Positions 44,338 to 55,050 of a stretch of 64,000 bases of DNA are shown piece after piece (within the stretch, counting starts at the first letter, position 1; each line of letters opens with the position of its first letter). The DNA is from Siphonodentalium dalli (Eukaryota; Mollusca; Scaphopoda; Gadilida; Siphonodentaliidae). Below the pieces are notes generated by a model, which saw only the letters and a program-made list of their open reading frames with translations, ran no database searches and was not told the origin of the DNA. Both the position numbers and the translations under genes were made by a program. The DNA lies in assembly GCA_032622095.1 (NCBI GenBank), contig CP136063.1, positions 10,829,814-10,893,813 of the forward strand, in the 5' to 3' direction.

Positions 44338-44760
44338 GATGGATTATCTCTTTAAAGGTGGATTATCTCTTTTAAATAACAAATTTGAAATAGTTGTGTG
44401 GGTATAAAATAATAAATAAAAATTGAAGACCCCTGTCCGGAAAGGCTTCTATCAATTAATATTGATTTCATTTCGATTAATTTATTATGAAATGATTGAT
44501 TGGGACACTTTATTGGTCTATTTTTAGAACAGAACATTCACGCGATACCATATAGCGATTTAGCGCATTAGGCTGTTCTTATAGATACGTACCGAACGTA
44601 AAATGTCTCAGATTTAATGATTGTGTTGTTTTATTCCATAGTTATAAGCGATCATAAGTCTAATTAACGTTTATTTTGACAAAATTGGACCACTATTGTT
44701 CGTTAGCTAAACAACCACACCTTTTAGAACAGAACATATTCGAAATAAAATCGATTAATT
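44338..44760 (-). mobile_element. Family-1 MITE, truncated at duplication junction
   Basis: Begins with a doubled terminal repeat (GATGGATTATCTCTTTAAA then GGTGGATTATCTCTTTT) and breaks off at ATCGATTAATT, where the next copy of the duplicated block begins. The full version is in the second block (50050-50577). Confidence 0.8.
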
Positions 44761-45370
44761 TAAGCATAATATATGAATATGAAAGAGCCAACAACAGAGT
44801 AATGTTGTTGAAATATTAAATGCATGTGAGAATAAATTCTGAAGGATTAGTATACCGTATGATGCATATATAGAGTTGAGTGCTAACGTGCATAATGTAC
44901 ATATATGTATCAAACATACATACTAATGTCAACAAAATTTCTAATATAAATCGTAATATATATAGATGTTCGAATCGTGGGTTGTCATTACGCACTGATG
45001 TGATCGTATTATATACGGTACCGTAATCAACGCACAATGCCGCCGAATTGACGCCCACGCCACTTAATTTCCAAATACGAATATGGGCCGCATCACTGTA
45101 CCCAGGTGGAATTCATGCGCCAAAAGGAGTAACAAGTGGATGTAAACATGGGTAAAACCAAGGTATACACCTGGCCTGTGTATATACTTGACCCGAATAG
45201 GCTACAGTGTTCCAATTTCTCAGGTTGGAAACACCCTGGTTCACATCCTGTGATCTTTTTTTAAAAGAGAGGGCTCTTCAATAGGAGGAATATTCGCACA
45301 ACAATTTACAATTATATATACACCCACAAGCTGCCACAATAATAACAAATCATAGCAGTGTCTCATTATA

Positions 45371-48300
45371 TATATATATATATGCCTTTATTTCCTCCAA
45401 TCATGAAGAGCGCTTATATAATTTATACATACAGTCATAAATGTTAACATTAAAATACACAATAGTAAGTTAAGTAAAATTTTACAGTTTATAAGACATT
45501 CATTCATCAATGTTCATACACCCGTCTCATTCACTCTGTGGTTCGTGCCAATAAAGTAAGAATATATAAGTAAGGAGTAAATTAGTATTATATTTCGTTA
45601 TTATTGGCTTTTCCATACACATTACAGGGTTGGTAGATCCCACGTCTATGTGGTTGGGGTGAGTGGGATATCAATGCATATCGGTTGTTGTCAATGGGGA
45701 CGCTTGTTGCATTCTCTGGGGTTAAATGACAGATGGTAACTCGGTGTCATTGGAGTAAAGTTGACGAGTACTTTTTCCATAATAAGGAAGTCCTTTTGAC
45801 AAGAAACACTATGAAATCATTCAGTGAATCGATGTGACGGCTGACTACTGGTGGCACACATGCCAGAAATACCATTAACTGTTCTCGGCTGGGCATCTCA
45901 TCGATAGCCAAAAAGCACGCGATGCTGAAGTTATTAAGAATGGAATACCATATATCATTCCTTATTATGATCAAGGTGTTATTAGAACAGTGAATAATGA
46001 CATGTTCGACAACATTGTTATACGTTGAGCTGCATAGGTGGCACTTTCCCAGTTCCGGGATCATAGATTGTGCAAGAAGCTTGCCCACAATTATACATTC
46101 TTTTTTCAGAAAAGGAGAGGTTCGACATAAATTCCAAAGTGGTGATACATTTAAGGTTGTATAGCAGTTTGAAAATGAGGCGAGTGACACGTCCTGTTCC
46201 ATTCTGAATATCCAAGCTTGCTCTTGTTTGAGATATATATTAGATTTCACTAAGGTTTTCCATATATCTTTTGATGGGAAGGTGCCGTTCTGTACATACT
46301 CTATAATGTAATCATACAGACCATATATGTTAGCGACATCTCTTATCTCACATATGAATGATGAGTCTCCAAGATTACCATGTGTGAAGTGGTCATTTAA
46401 TCTTGATTGGAAGACCTTTTTTGAGTTTTTGTCATCACGCGTATGACAGAGATTAGCAAAAAAAGTGAGTTTGCGTTTGTCTATGATGGAAACAAGTGTG
46501 CCTATTCCCATAAGTCCCTGAACGACATCTGTTCTAGTACGTGGTGGGAGTCCTTGCATTTGTTTCAAGCAAAATCTGTGGGCTCTTTCTAGTTTTAGCA
46601 CGTTTGCTGATGATATGTTGCACAAAAGTTCGGATCCGTAAAGGCTGGTTGGCATGACTATTGATTCATATATAATTTTCGAGCTAGGAGGAGATATTGC
46701 CCCTGAATACATACCAGCGTTGCTTAACATGAGATAAACTGACCGAATTTTGTCTCGTATGATATCGCTAAATTGAGTTACGTGATTGTTTCTGTGCAAC
46801 ACAATACCGAGATGTTTGATATTATCGGACTCCATTACTGGTTTATCACAAATATTCCACTGATTGTGTGTTCTGTGTTTACGCAGGGTTTCAAGTTCAT
46901 TGAAGACGACCACTGTACATTTATCTTGGTTGTACATAAACCTCCATGTCTTTGAGTATTTGGTACATATATCACAAAGGAGCTGTAGACCTGGCACTGT
47001 AACTGACAATAGTGTCATATCGTCCGCCTGGGTGGGGCAGGCACAACTAATAGAGTTCAAAGACAGACCATACTGACACGACTCAAGCTGATACAAAAGG
47101 TCATCAATAAATATCATATAAAATAGAGGAGAGAGAATGCTTCCTTGTTTGGTACCTTGTTGCGTGTCGACCAATCTAGATGTGCGGTTATTAAAGCGGA
47201 CTGCACACTTGGTATTCAGTAATAAAGCTTTAAAAATGTGCCATATTTTACCGGAGAATCCTCTATCGTACAGTTTTATGAGTAGCCCGTTAATCCAAAC
47301 AGTGTCGAATGCCTTGCGAGTGTCCAGAAAACATGAGAATAGGGGACTATGATTTTCCAAGGTATACGAGATGCTCTCATGGATCATGAAAGACGTATTC
47401 ATGCTGCTTACCCCTTTCTGGAAGCCATTCTGAAGTGGGTGTACTTTTATCAACTCTGGTGTGACGGATTCTATACGAAGTAAAATTATTTTCTCCAGTA
47501 GTTTATACAACACGGGGAGTAACGTTATGGTACGATAGTTGTCGAACTTTGTTTTGCTTTTGTTCCCTCCCTTATGTAGGGGTATCATGATTCCGCGTTT
47601 GGCTTGATCTGGAATGTGGTTGAATTCCAACATTTTGGATAATATGCGTGCGACATTATATAGAAGAGATTTCCCTCCATATATTAAATGTTCATAGGAG
47701 ATATTGTCGGTTCCTGGGGCTTTGCCTCTTTTGACAGTGTTGAGTGCACATTTGACCTCTTCCTTTGTGATACCATACGTGAGCAATGAATCAAGATCAG
47801 AAGGGTCATCGCGATTGCACAGATCCGTGAATCGGGAGTTAACAGCTTGAAAATGTGAAGGGTTGAATGTGCCATCATCAAGGGGAGAATAAAGTGTCTC
47901 CACATAATCAGCCCATGCGTCAATTATTTGTGCAGGTTCCCTAAGTGTAGAGCCATCAATTTCAAATAAGTTGTTGGATGTCGCCCCTCTACTGGAGCGT
48001 CTCTTGTTAAACTCTCTAAAGAAACTGTTGATGTCAACTTCGGCCAATTTGTCGAACTTTTGGTCGACATCGCGTAGATGTTTCTCATTGGATTGTCTGA
48101 GACGCTGACGAAATAGACGTTTTGATTCCTTGTATCTCTGATACGTTGGGTCGTTTATGTCGCGGGGTCTACCGGCTGCGAGCCATGCGCGTCTATTCAG
48201 TTTCATATCTTTGTGTAGTAAAGTTAAAGTATTATCCCAAAATGGTTTAAGGTGACGGTTGAATGTTTTGGAAGGGATTGTTTCTCTTGCAGCTTCGTGT

Positions 48301-48493
48301 ATGGTTCCAACAAGGCGATCGTAGCACTGATTAAGGTTCTCAACACTGTCGATTGCGCTATACGAAAATTTTGAGTTCAACATTGCCTGGTAATTAATTA
48401 TTATTTCAGGTGATGTTTGTATCTTATCCCAATTATAATTGTAATTGAGAGGCTTCCGGTTTGGTTCTGATTCGTATTGGTTACATTGGTTAC
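45371..48493 (-). mobile_element. LINE-1w: 5'-truncated LINE with (TA)n tail
   Basis: On the minus strand it ends with GGAGGAAATAAAGGCATATA and TA repeats fused to the host ATTATATATA at 45365-45375. The 5' end abuts AGGGTTCC at 48494, which in the E block is position 42781. Between those points about 430 bp of host sequence (42352-42780) is missing, so insertion came with a deletion. The name is local to this report. Confidence 0.88.
45747..48383 (-). CDS. LINE reverse transcriptase ORF, intact but lacking endonuclease
   Basis: 878 residues without internal stop; the frame stays open upstream to the truncation (P-L-N-Y-N-Y-N-W-D-K). Non-LTR RT motifs in order: K-A-P-G-T-D at 221-226; I-P-L-H-K-G-G-N and Y-R-T-I-T-L-L-P at 267-290; motif A F-L-D-T-R-K-A-F-D at 352-360; motif B Q-G-T-K-Q-G-S-I-L-S-P-L at 409-420; motif C Q-A-D-D at 452-455; H-L-G-I at 524-527. 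A zinc-knuckle-like C-X2-C-X8-H-X4-C lies at about 770-790. Motif C has Gln where Tyr or Phe is usual. The N-terminal endonuclease is missing. Enzymatic residues look intact, but without its 5' end and endonuclease the copy is unlikely to move by itself. I do not assign a clade. Confidence 0.88.
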   Translation of the reverse strand: MLNSKFSYSAIDSVENLNQCYDRLVGTIHEAARETIPSKTFNRHLKPFWDNTLTLLHKDMKLNRRAWLAAGRPRDINDPTYQRYKESKRLFRQRLRQSNEKHLRDVDQKFDKLAEVDINSFFREFNKRRSSRGATSNNLFEIDGSTLREPAQIIDAWADYVETLYSPLDDGTFNPSHFQAVNSRFTDLCNRDDPSDLDSLLTYGITKEEVKCALNTVKRGKAPGTDNISYEHLIYGGKSLLYNVARILSKMLEFNHIPDQAKRGIMIPLHKGGNKSKTKFDNYRTITLLPVLYKLLEKIILLRIESVTPELIKVHPLQNGFQKGVSSMNTSFMIHESISYTLENHSPLFSCFLDTRKAFDTVWINGLLIKLYDRGFSGKIWHIFKALLLNTKCAVRFNNRTSRLVDTQQGTKQGSILSPLFYMIFIDDLLYQLESCQYGLSLNSISCACPTQADDMTLLSVTVPGLQLLCDICTKYSKTWRFMYNQDKCTVVVFNELETLRKHRTHNQWNICDKPVMESDNIKHLGIVLHRNNHVTQFSDIIRDKIRSVYLMLSNAGMYSGAISPPSSKIIYESIVMPTSLYGSELLCNISSANVLKLERAHRFCLKQMQGLPPRTRTDVVQGLMGIGTLVSIIDKRKLTFFANLCHTRDDKNSKKVFQSRLNDHFTHGNLGDSSFICEIRDVANIYGLYDYIIEYVQNGTFPSKDIWKTLVKSNIYLKQEQAWIFRMEQDVSLASFSNCYTTLNVSPLWNLCRTSPFLKKECIIVGKLLAQSMIPELGKCHLCSSTYNNVVEHVIIHCSNNTLIIIRNDIWYSILNNFSIACFLAIDEMPSREQLMVFLACVPPVVSRHIDSLNDFIVFLVKRTSLLWKKYSSTLLQ

Positions 48494-48587
48494 AGGGTTC
48501 CTTTGAACAATTAACTGTAATCTAATTATTCTTGAACGACAGTTTATACATTTATGATCATTTATAGTACCGCTATACTACGTAACA

Positions 48588-49778
48588 ATGGCTCAACTAC
48601 AGACATCGACTACAATTCTGAATGAAGGGGGTGATAAATTACACACGGTGGGGATTGCTGCTTCTAGTACATGTACATCTCAATCGCACACGGGCTCGTT
48701 TAATTGGTTAGAAAACGAGGCTAATCCAGAGAATGCTTCTCCCTGTCAGAGTGATGTGTGCGATAAAGCGTTCACCCCACCGAGTAACCCAACGGAGAAT
48801 GTTTCGCCATATCAGTGTGATGTCTGCGAGAAATCGTTCACGCGATCGAGTAATCTAACTGCACATAAGAGGATTCACACCGGAGAACGTCCATATATAT
48901 GCGATATATGCGAGAGAACATTTATCCACATGAGTCACTTGATCGCACATAAGAGAGTTCACACAGGCGATCGTCCATATCCGTGCGACATATGCGGAAA
49001 ATCATTTGTTCTACAGGGTGACCTGACTAGGCATAAGAACATCCATGCTGGAAATCGTCCGTATGCATGTGATTTATGCGGGAAGACATTTACTCAATCA
49101 AGTAACTTGACGACACATAAGAGAATTCATGCCGGACATCGACCTTTTCCGTGTGAGATATGTGGAAAATCATTCACTAATAAATGTGATTTAACGTCAC
49201 ATACCAGAATCCACACTGGTGATCGCCCATATCCATGTGATGTGTGCAATAAAACATTTAGTAAGCAGGGCGATTTGACTTTACATAAGAGAACCCATAC
49301 AGGCGAGCGCCCATATGCATGCGATATGTGTGACAAGACATTTACTCGTTTGAGTAACATGACGGCGCATAAGAGGATCCACACAGGCGATCGCCCGTAT
49401 CCGTGTGATCAATGCGAAAGGACATTCACTCAGTTGAGCCATTTGACGGCACATACAAACATCCACACAGGAGTTCGCCCCTATCCGTGTGAAGTTTGCG
49501 AAAAATCATTTATTAGGCAGATCGACCTGGTGGCACATGTTAGAAGCCACACCGGAGTTCGTCCGTATCGGTGCGACGTGTGTGGGAAAACATTCATTTA
49601 TCAAAATAGTCTGACGAGGCACAAGAGAGTTCACACCAAGGATCGCCCTTCTGTGTGTGACATGGGCGACGAAACCCGTTCTGTGTGTGGCATATGCGGT
49701 GAATCATTTAGCGGTACCAGTCACTTTGCGACACATAACACAATTCATGCAGATGTTCACCCTGAACCTTTACCATAA
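48588..49778 (+). CDS. C2H2 poly-zinc-finger protein F (identical to E)
   Basis: 396 residues, identical in sequence to E, with a single synonymous base change near codon 14. The 3' flank, polyadenylation signal and MITE are also the same. Upstream only 94 bp of shared sequence remain (48494-48587); beyond this lies the LINE in head-to-head orientation. The conserved block found upstream of A-E is gone. F may therefore be silent, weakly transcribed, or driven by new sequence. Coding identity could reflect recent origin rather than selection. Confidence 0.85.
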   Translation: MAQLQTSTTILNEGGDKLHTVGIAASSTCTSQSHTGSFNWLENEANPENASPCQSDVCDKAFTPPSNPTENVSPYQCDVCEKSFTRSSNLTAHKRIHTGERPYICDICERTFIHMSHLIAHKRVHTGDRPYPCDICGKSFVLQGDLTRHKNIHAGNRPYACDLCGKTFTQSSNLTTHKRIHAGHRPFPCEICGKSFTNKCDLTSHTRIHTGDRPYPCDVCNKTFSKQGDLTLHKRTHTGERPYACDMCDKTFTRLSNMTAHKRIHTGDRPYPCDQCERTFTQLSHLTAHTNIHTGVRPYPCEVCEKSFIRQIDLVAHVRSHTGVRPYRCDVCGKTFIYQNSLTRHKRVHTKDRPSVCDMGDETRSVCGICGESFSGTSHFATHNTIHADVHPEPLP

Positions 49779-50049
49779 TTTTTTGTAAATCTATCATGGT
49801 CACTGGTAACAATTTGGCGTCTAATTCATAATAAGTCAAAATAGTTAATTACCCATGCCAATCGGAAATCGTTCGAGTAGGACAAACTTGTTTTTAGTGC
49901 GGTGTCATGGGTAATTTTTACAACCATTTATTTTGATAAGATTATTGTATCATTCAATTTGATAAGTTTATTCGTGAGTCATGACAGAAAATGTTATATT
50001 TCCAATTATTAAAAAACGACGACCACAATCCCATCATTTTACAAAATAA

Positions 50050-50577
50050 AGATGGATTATCTCTTTAAAGGTGGATTATCTCTTTTAAATAACAAATTTG
50101 AAATAGTTGTGTGGGTATAAAATAATAAATAAAAATTGAAGACCCCTGTCCGGAAAGGCTTCTATCAATTAATATTGATTTCATTTCGATTAATTTATTA
50201 TGAAATGATTGATTGGGACACTTTATTGGTCTATTTTTAGAACAGAACATTCACGCGATACCATATAGCGATTTAGCGCATTAGGCTGTTCTTATAGATA
50301 CGTACCGAACGTAAAATGTCTCAGATTTAATGATTGTGTTGTTTTATTCCATAGTTATAAGCGATCATAAGTCTAATTAACGTTTATTTTGACAAAATTG
50401 GACCACTATTGTTCGTTAGCTAAACAACCACACCTTTTAGAACAGAACATATTCGAAATAAAATCGATTAATTAATCGATAGAAGCATTTCCGGACATGA
50501 GTCTTCGATTCATATCTAATATTTTATGCCCCGGTAACTATATAACACATGTTTACGAAGAGATAATCCACCTTTAA
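50050..50577 (-). mobile_element. Family-1 TTAA MITE, complete copy (minus)
   Basis: Same doubled terminal repeat as 44338-44760, complete to AGATAATCCACCTTTAA. It shows what the first block lost at the duplication junction. Confidence 0.85.
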
Positions 50578-50620
50578 TATAAATATGACAATAACTGTTA
50601 CAAAGATAGATTATCACAGA

Positions 50621-50677
50621 ACCATAACCATTGAGGGCCTTTATTGGTAAATAAACTCTATTCTATTCTATTCTATT
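50621..50677 (+). mobile_element. LINE 3' tail with ATTCT repeats, second copy
   Basis: GGGCCTTTATTGGTAAATAA then ATTCT repeats, as at 41575-41618. It marks the start of the partial third block. Confidence 0.6.
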
Positions 50678-51341
50678 CTAAATAGCCGATTTGCTAAGGT
50701 ACAATCTACGGTTCTTTAGTCGGACGCGTTTGAGCACCGCATACGGTGATCAAGTCGACGGCCCTATATAACCGTATACGGTGCTCTAGTCACGGACTTT
50801 AAGCATAAGATATGAAAGAGCCAACAACAGAGTAACGTTGTTGAAATATTAAATGCATGTGAGAATAAATTCTGAAGGATTAGTATACCGTATGATGCAT
50901 ATATAGAGTTGAGTGCTAACGTGCATAATGTACATATATGTATAAAACATACATACTAATGTCAACAAAATTTCTAATATAAATCGTCATATATATAGAT
51001 GTTCGAATCGTGGGTTGTCATTACGCACTGATGTGATCGTATTATGTACGGTACCGTAATCAACGCACAAGGCCGCCGAATTGACGCCCACGCCACTTAA
51101 TTTCCATAACCATAACCATTGTGCAATAGTTTTACTAAACACAGGCTTAGTATACATTCATATATATATTTTTTCAATATGAGCAAATCAGGAATACATA
51201 CCGTTGGTCATACATGGAAAATATGTAGAGTAAATAAAGTGAATATAAATTTATTCATGATCTGGCGCAATTTTAATTTCAATCATTGTGGCTGTTTTCT
51301 TTTGTTTATATATGCAATCTATCGGCGTATAGAAGTGTCTG

Positions 51342-54330
51342 ATGCCGAATTACATACTGTATAATTTTGTACCAGTAAATGAAAGTAACCTTTGCGCTGG
51401 CAGAAAAGCAACTTTTGTTCCTGCCACTGGTGGTGAGGGCACGTCTATTGATTATGTGTTTTATTCACAGAGAGACATTTATATGACTCTCGTGTATGCT
51501 GAAATTATTGATGATGACGTTACTGATATTTCTAACCATAGACCAATTGTATGTTTATTCAGATGTGACATTCAAGCCGACAGTTCCAAACGGAGATCTA
51601 ACTCGACCCCCCTTGTATAACTGGAAGAAATTTAGATCCTCACCAAACTTAATGAGTCAGTATAAATACACTCTAGCATCGCTTCTTCCACACAGCTATA
51701 ACATAAATAGCAGAGGCGATGTAGACGCTCTTTATAAAAATACTATTTCAGCAATTCAACGAGCGTCGAGTGAAATAATTCCACAAAAAACATTCAAAAG
51801 CCACCTCAAACCGTTTTGGAACAGTCACTTGAAGGACTTGCACGCTCACATGACAACAAGCAGACGGAATTGGATCACTGCTGGTAGACCTCGGGAAGTG
51901 GATCATGCATTATATGTAGAATATAAGTCTAGAAAATGCGCCTTCAGACGTGAGTTTAGGCAATGTTGCAATCAAAATTTGAGTGATCGTAACAATGAGC
52001 TAGACACCGCTGCTGAAGTAGATCAAGGGTCATTCTTTAAAATAATAAATTCTAGGCGAAATTATGAGAATAGACCAAACAAGATTTTTGAATACAACGG
52101 GGCAACTTTAAGAAATTCCTCAGAAATATCAGATGGATGGGCCGACTACTTTGAGTCACTATACAAACCATTGGTACATGATAGCTTTGACGAGAACCAC
52201 CTTCAAATTGTGAACGACACCGTCGCAGACCTCGCAAATGGCCAATATTGTAAAACGGGGAGTAACTCTAAATATGTCACTGAACCTGTACTTGAAGATG
52301 AAGTCGAGAACACGCTCAAAACACTCAACTTGAACAAAGCTTCGGGGTGGGATAATGTTTATAATGAACACTTGGTCCTTGGTGGTACAGCATTGATCAA
52401 ATGCCTAACTGCACTATTGACGGGTATCATGATGTTTTCTCATATACCAGAACCGGCTAAGATTGGGATAATTGTTCCTCTGTACAAAGGAGGCAACAAA
52501 CCCCGAAAGTTATTTGACAGCTATCGCGCGATAACCCTGCTCCCTGCCATTTACAAATTGCTCGAAAAAATAATTTTATTAAGACTAGAGTATCGTGTTC
52601 CTGATATGATCAAAGTACATGCATTGTAACACGGTTTTCAGAAGGGTATCAACTGTCTCATGAACTCGTTTCTTATTTACGAATCTAAAGAATTTGCATC
52701 AGAAAACGACAGTAAGTTGTTCACATGTTTCCTTGATGTACAGAAGGCATTTGATACCGTATGGATAAATGGTCTTCTCTATAAACTTCATCTCCTCGGT
52801 TTTGATGAGAAAATATGGCTACTGTTTCATCAAATGCTTACAGGTACTTCTTGTCATGTAAAATATGGGAATTGTCAGTCCAGAAAATTTCAGATAGAGC
52901 AGGGAACAAAACAAGGGGGCGTCATTTCACCTTTGTTCTACATGATCTTCGTTGATCAGCTCTTAACAGAGCTTGCAAATTCGGGAGCAGGACTAAATAT
53001 GTTCTCTATAAATTGTTCATGCCCGACACAAGCCGATGATATGACCTTGATCTCTGTTTCGGAAAATGGCCTGCAGCACCTAATGAATATATGCACAAAC
53101 TACAGTCGCAAATGGAGATATAAATATAATGAACAAAAGACAGTAGTTATTGTCTTCAATGAAAGCAAGAACGAGCACACTAAGGCTAGTTGTAATAGGG
53201 CATGGACTCTTTGTGGAAAACAACTGTCTGAGGTCGAGAGTTTGGTTCACTTAGGCGTCCCTATACACAAATTCAATCACAAAGGTAACGCCATAGACGT
53301 AATAAAAAACAAACTCAGATCAAGCTATTTCTCACTGTCGAACATAGGTATGTATGCAGGTGGTATAACCCCAACAAGCAGTAGGAAATTATACACATCC
53401 ATCGTTTTACCAAGGGGCCTCTTCGGATGCGAACTGCTGTGTGGTATGACTGATTCTGATATTTTGTCTCTGGAAAGAACGCACCGATTTTGTCTTAAAA
53501 CGATTCAAGGTCTTCATTATCAAACACGTACCAACATCGCAGAAGGGTTAATGGGTATCGGAAACGCTCAAAGTTTTATTGAAAAAAAGAAGCTCCTATT
53601 TTTCAGCAGCTTGTGTACTCTCAGTACAGAGAAGGCAGCCAAATCTGTATTCTTGCTAAGGCTGCACTCTTTCTTCATAACTGGTGTTTCTAAGTATTCA
53701 TTCATTGCCGACATTGTAGATATCATAGAGAGCCACCAGTTGATGCCATACCTCACCAATTATGTATCTCATAGTGATTTCCCAACAAAGCAGATTTGGA
53801 AAGGTATAGTGCGCAAGGCAATTTCCGATTATACAGAATCCGAATGGGAAAGCGCGGCGAGCGACAAATCACTCCATCGCTTTCATAACATACATCCAAA
53901 GTTAACTGTCTCTCACCTGTGGCGCTGCTGTCGAAAATTCCCAAGACACAAAATAGCATACCTGACTGTGGGTGGAATCATAGCTTGTACTGGGTCCGTA
54001 TCACTAACTTGTAGCAAGTGTGGTGGGGATTACGATGATCTCCCCTTACATGTTATTATGAATTGCCCAGCGATTGCGGAATACCGCAATGATATATGGT
54101 ATGAACTGATGAATAAATTCGATATTCCATGTATTCTAAAACTGGATAGTCTCAGTCCAGATATCCAATTAAATGTATTCCTCACTGCACGGGCAAGAGA
54201 ATTATTCGATATCATTTGTGAAGCTGACATGTTCACAGACTTCATGGTCTGTAGCACATATTGCCTGTGGCATGCTTATCACACAATTCAGACAACAAGT
54301 CTAATCGACAACGCGGACGTCAAGTTATAA
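51342..54330 (+). pseudogene. LINE endonuclease-RT ORF with frameshift and stop
   Basis: 51342-51560 encodes the end of an APE-type endonuclease (G-T-S-I-D-Y-V, then S-N-H-R-P-I). The frame shifts by one near 51560-51585, and the RT part continues with P-P-L-Y-N-W-K-K-F. K-A-S-G-W-D-N and Y-R-A-I-T-L-L-P are followed by a stop at 52627 (TAA where the related LINE has CAA). The rest, 52630-54330, holds motif A (F-L-D-V-Q-K-A-F-D), motif B (Q-G-T-K-Q-G-G-V-I-S-P-L), motif C Q-A-D-D and a C-X2-C-X8-H-X4-C knuckle. Two lesions make it nonfunctional. It is clearly related to, but not the same family copy as, the minus-strand LINE. Confidence 0.88.
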
Positions 54331-54648
54331 GAGCAACAGCTAAGAAACTCAACAAAACCTTGATTGCATAGTACAAAATCTAATACATGTGTCAAAATAC
54401 TATTTCATGTTCATGAACCATACATTGTATATGCATATATGCATCTGTGTACATACAGTCAATTAGTATAACTGTCTACCTATATGTGTGTCAGCAGACT
54501 CCAGTATTTAAGCTGTGTATATGTGCTTGTGTTTATACGCTATAGCCTGCGGACGGTCGGCTGTGTGTGAGGGTGTGTGTGCTGATGTGTGTCATCACTG
54601 GCGATGGGCCATGCGTCTGTGCGATGTATGTATGTATGTCTGCGCGCT

Positions 54649-54649
<1 letters not shown>

Positions 54650-54697
<48 letters not shown>
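54650..54697 (+). repeat. TA microsatellite
   Basis: About 23 TA units inside the LINE 3' region. A TG-rich stretch (54480-54900) surrounds it and creates spurious Tyr/Ile and Val/Cys frames. Confidence 0.95.
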
Positions 54698-54698
<1 letters not shown>

Positions 54699-55050
54699 CA
54701 CCGTGGCATATGAGCACATGTATATGTATTGCATGTATGTTTTATGCGTATATGAATATCTGTCTGTGTGTGAGTATTGATATGTATGTGTGCATGCATG
54801 TATTAGAGTGGGATTTGCATGTATGATGGCGTGCGAGTATGTACGATGGGTGTCTGTTCGCATCAATATATACATGGTGCATGCGTGTGTGGGTATGCTT
54901 GCTGAACACCTAGCGACTATTCTTTGTTGTTATGTCCACTGTATATATGCTTACTGTTCTTGTATTATTTGAATTTCCTTTTGTCAATTTATATTATTCA
55001 TAACTCTCCGTGAATGGAGGAAATAAAGATATATATATATATATATATTA

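Larger units (their letters stand above)
41735..51109. repeat. Tandem segmental duplication (2 copies plus partial third)
   Basis: 41737-44757 (E block) is followed at 44758 by a second copy, beginning TAAGCATAATATATGAATAT. The second copy holds the LINE at 45371-48493 and gene F and runs to about 50470. A third, partial copy (about 50690-51109) has the start of the block and ends at the second LINE. E and F coding regions differ at one base (T42916 versus G48629, synonymous), so the duplication is recent. Confidence 0.9.
51110..55050 (+). mobile_element. LINE-2w: longer, inactivated LINE with (TA)n tail
   Basis: Starts at the break in the third partial host block (host TTAATTTCCA then TAACCATAACC) and ends GGAGGAAATAAAGATATATA plus TA repeats. 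The last words match those of the LINE at 45371, so both belong to related families. The 3' region has a second TA run at 54650-54697. The name is local to this report. Confidence 0.85.

Noticed and set aside
54515-54826. 103-codon frame with Tyr/Ile runs
   Set aside because: It reads through a TA microsatellite and TG-rich DNA in a LINE 3' region.
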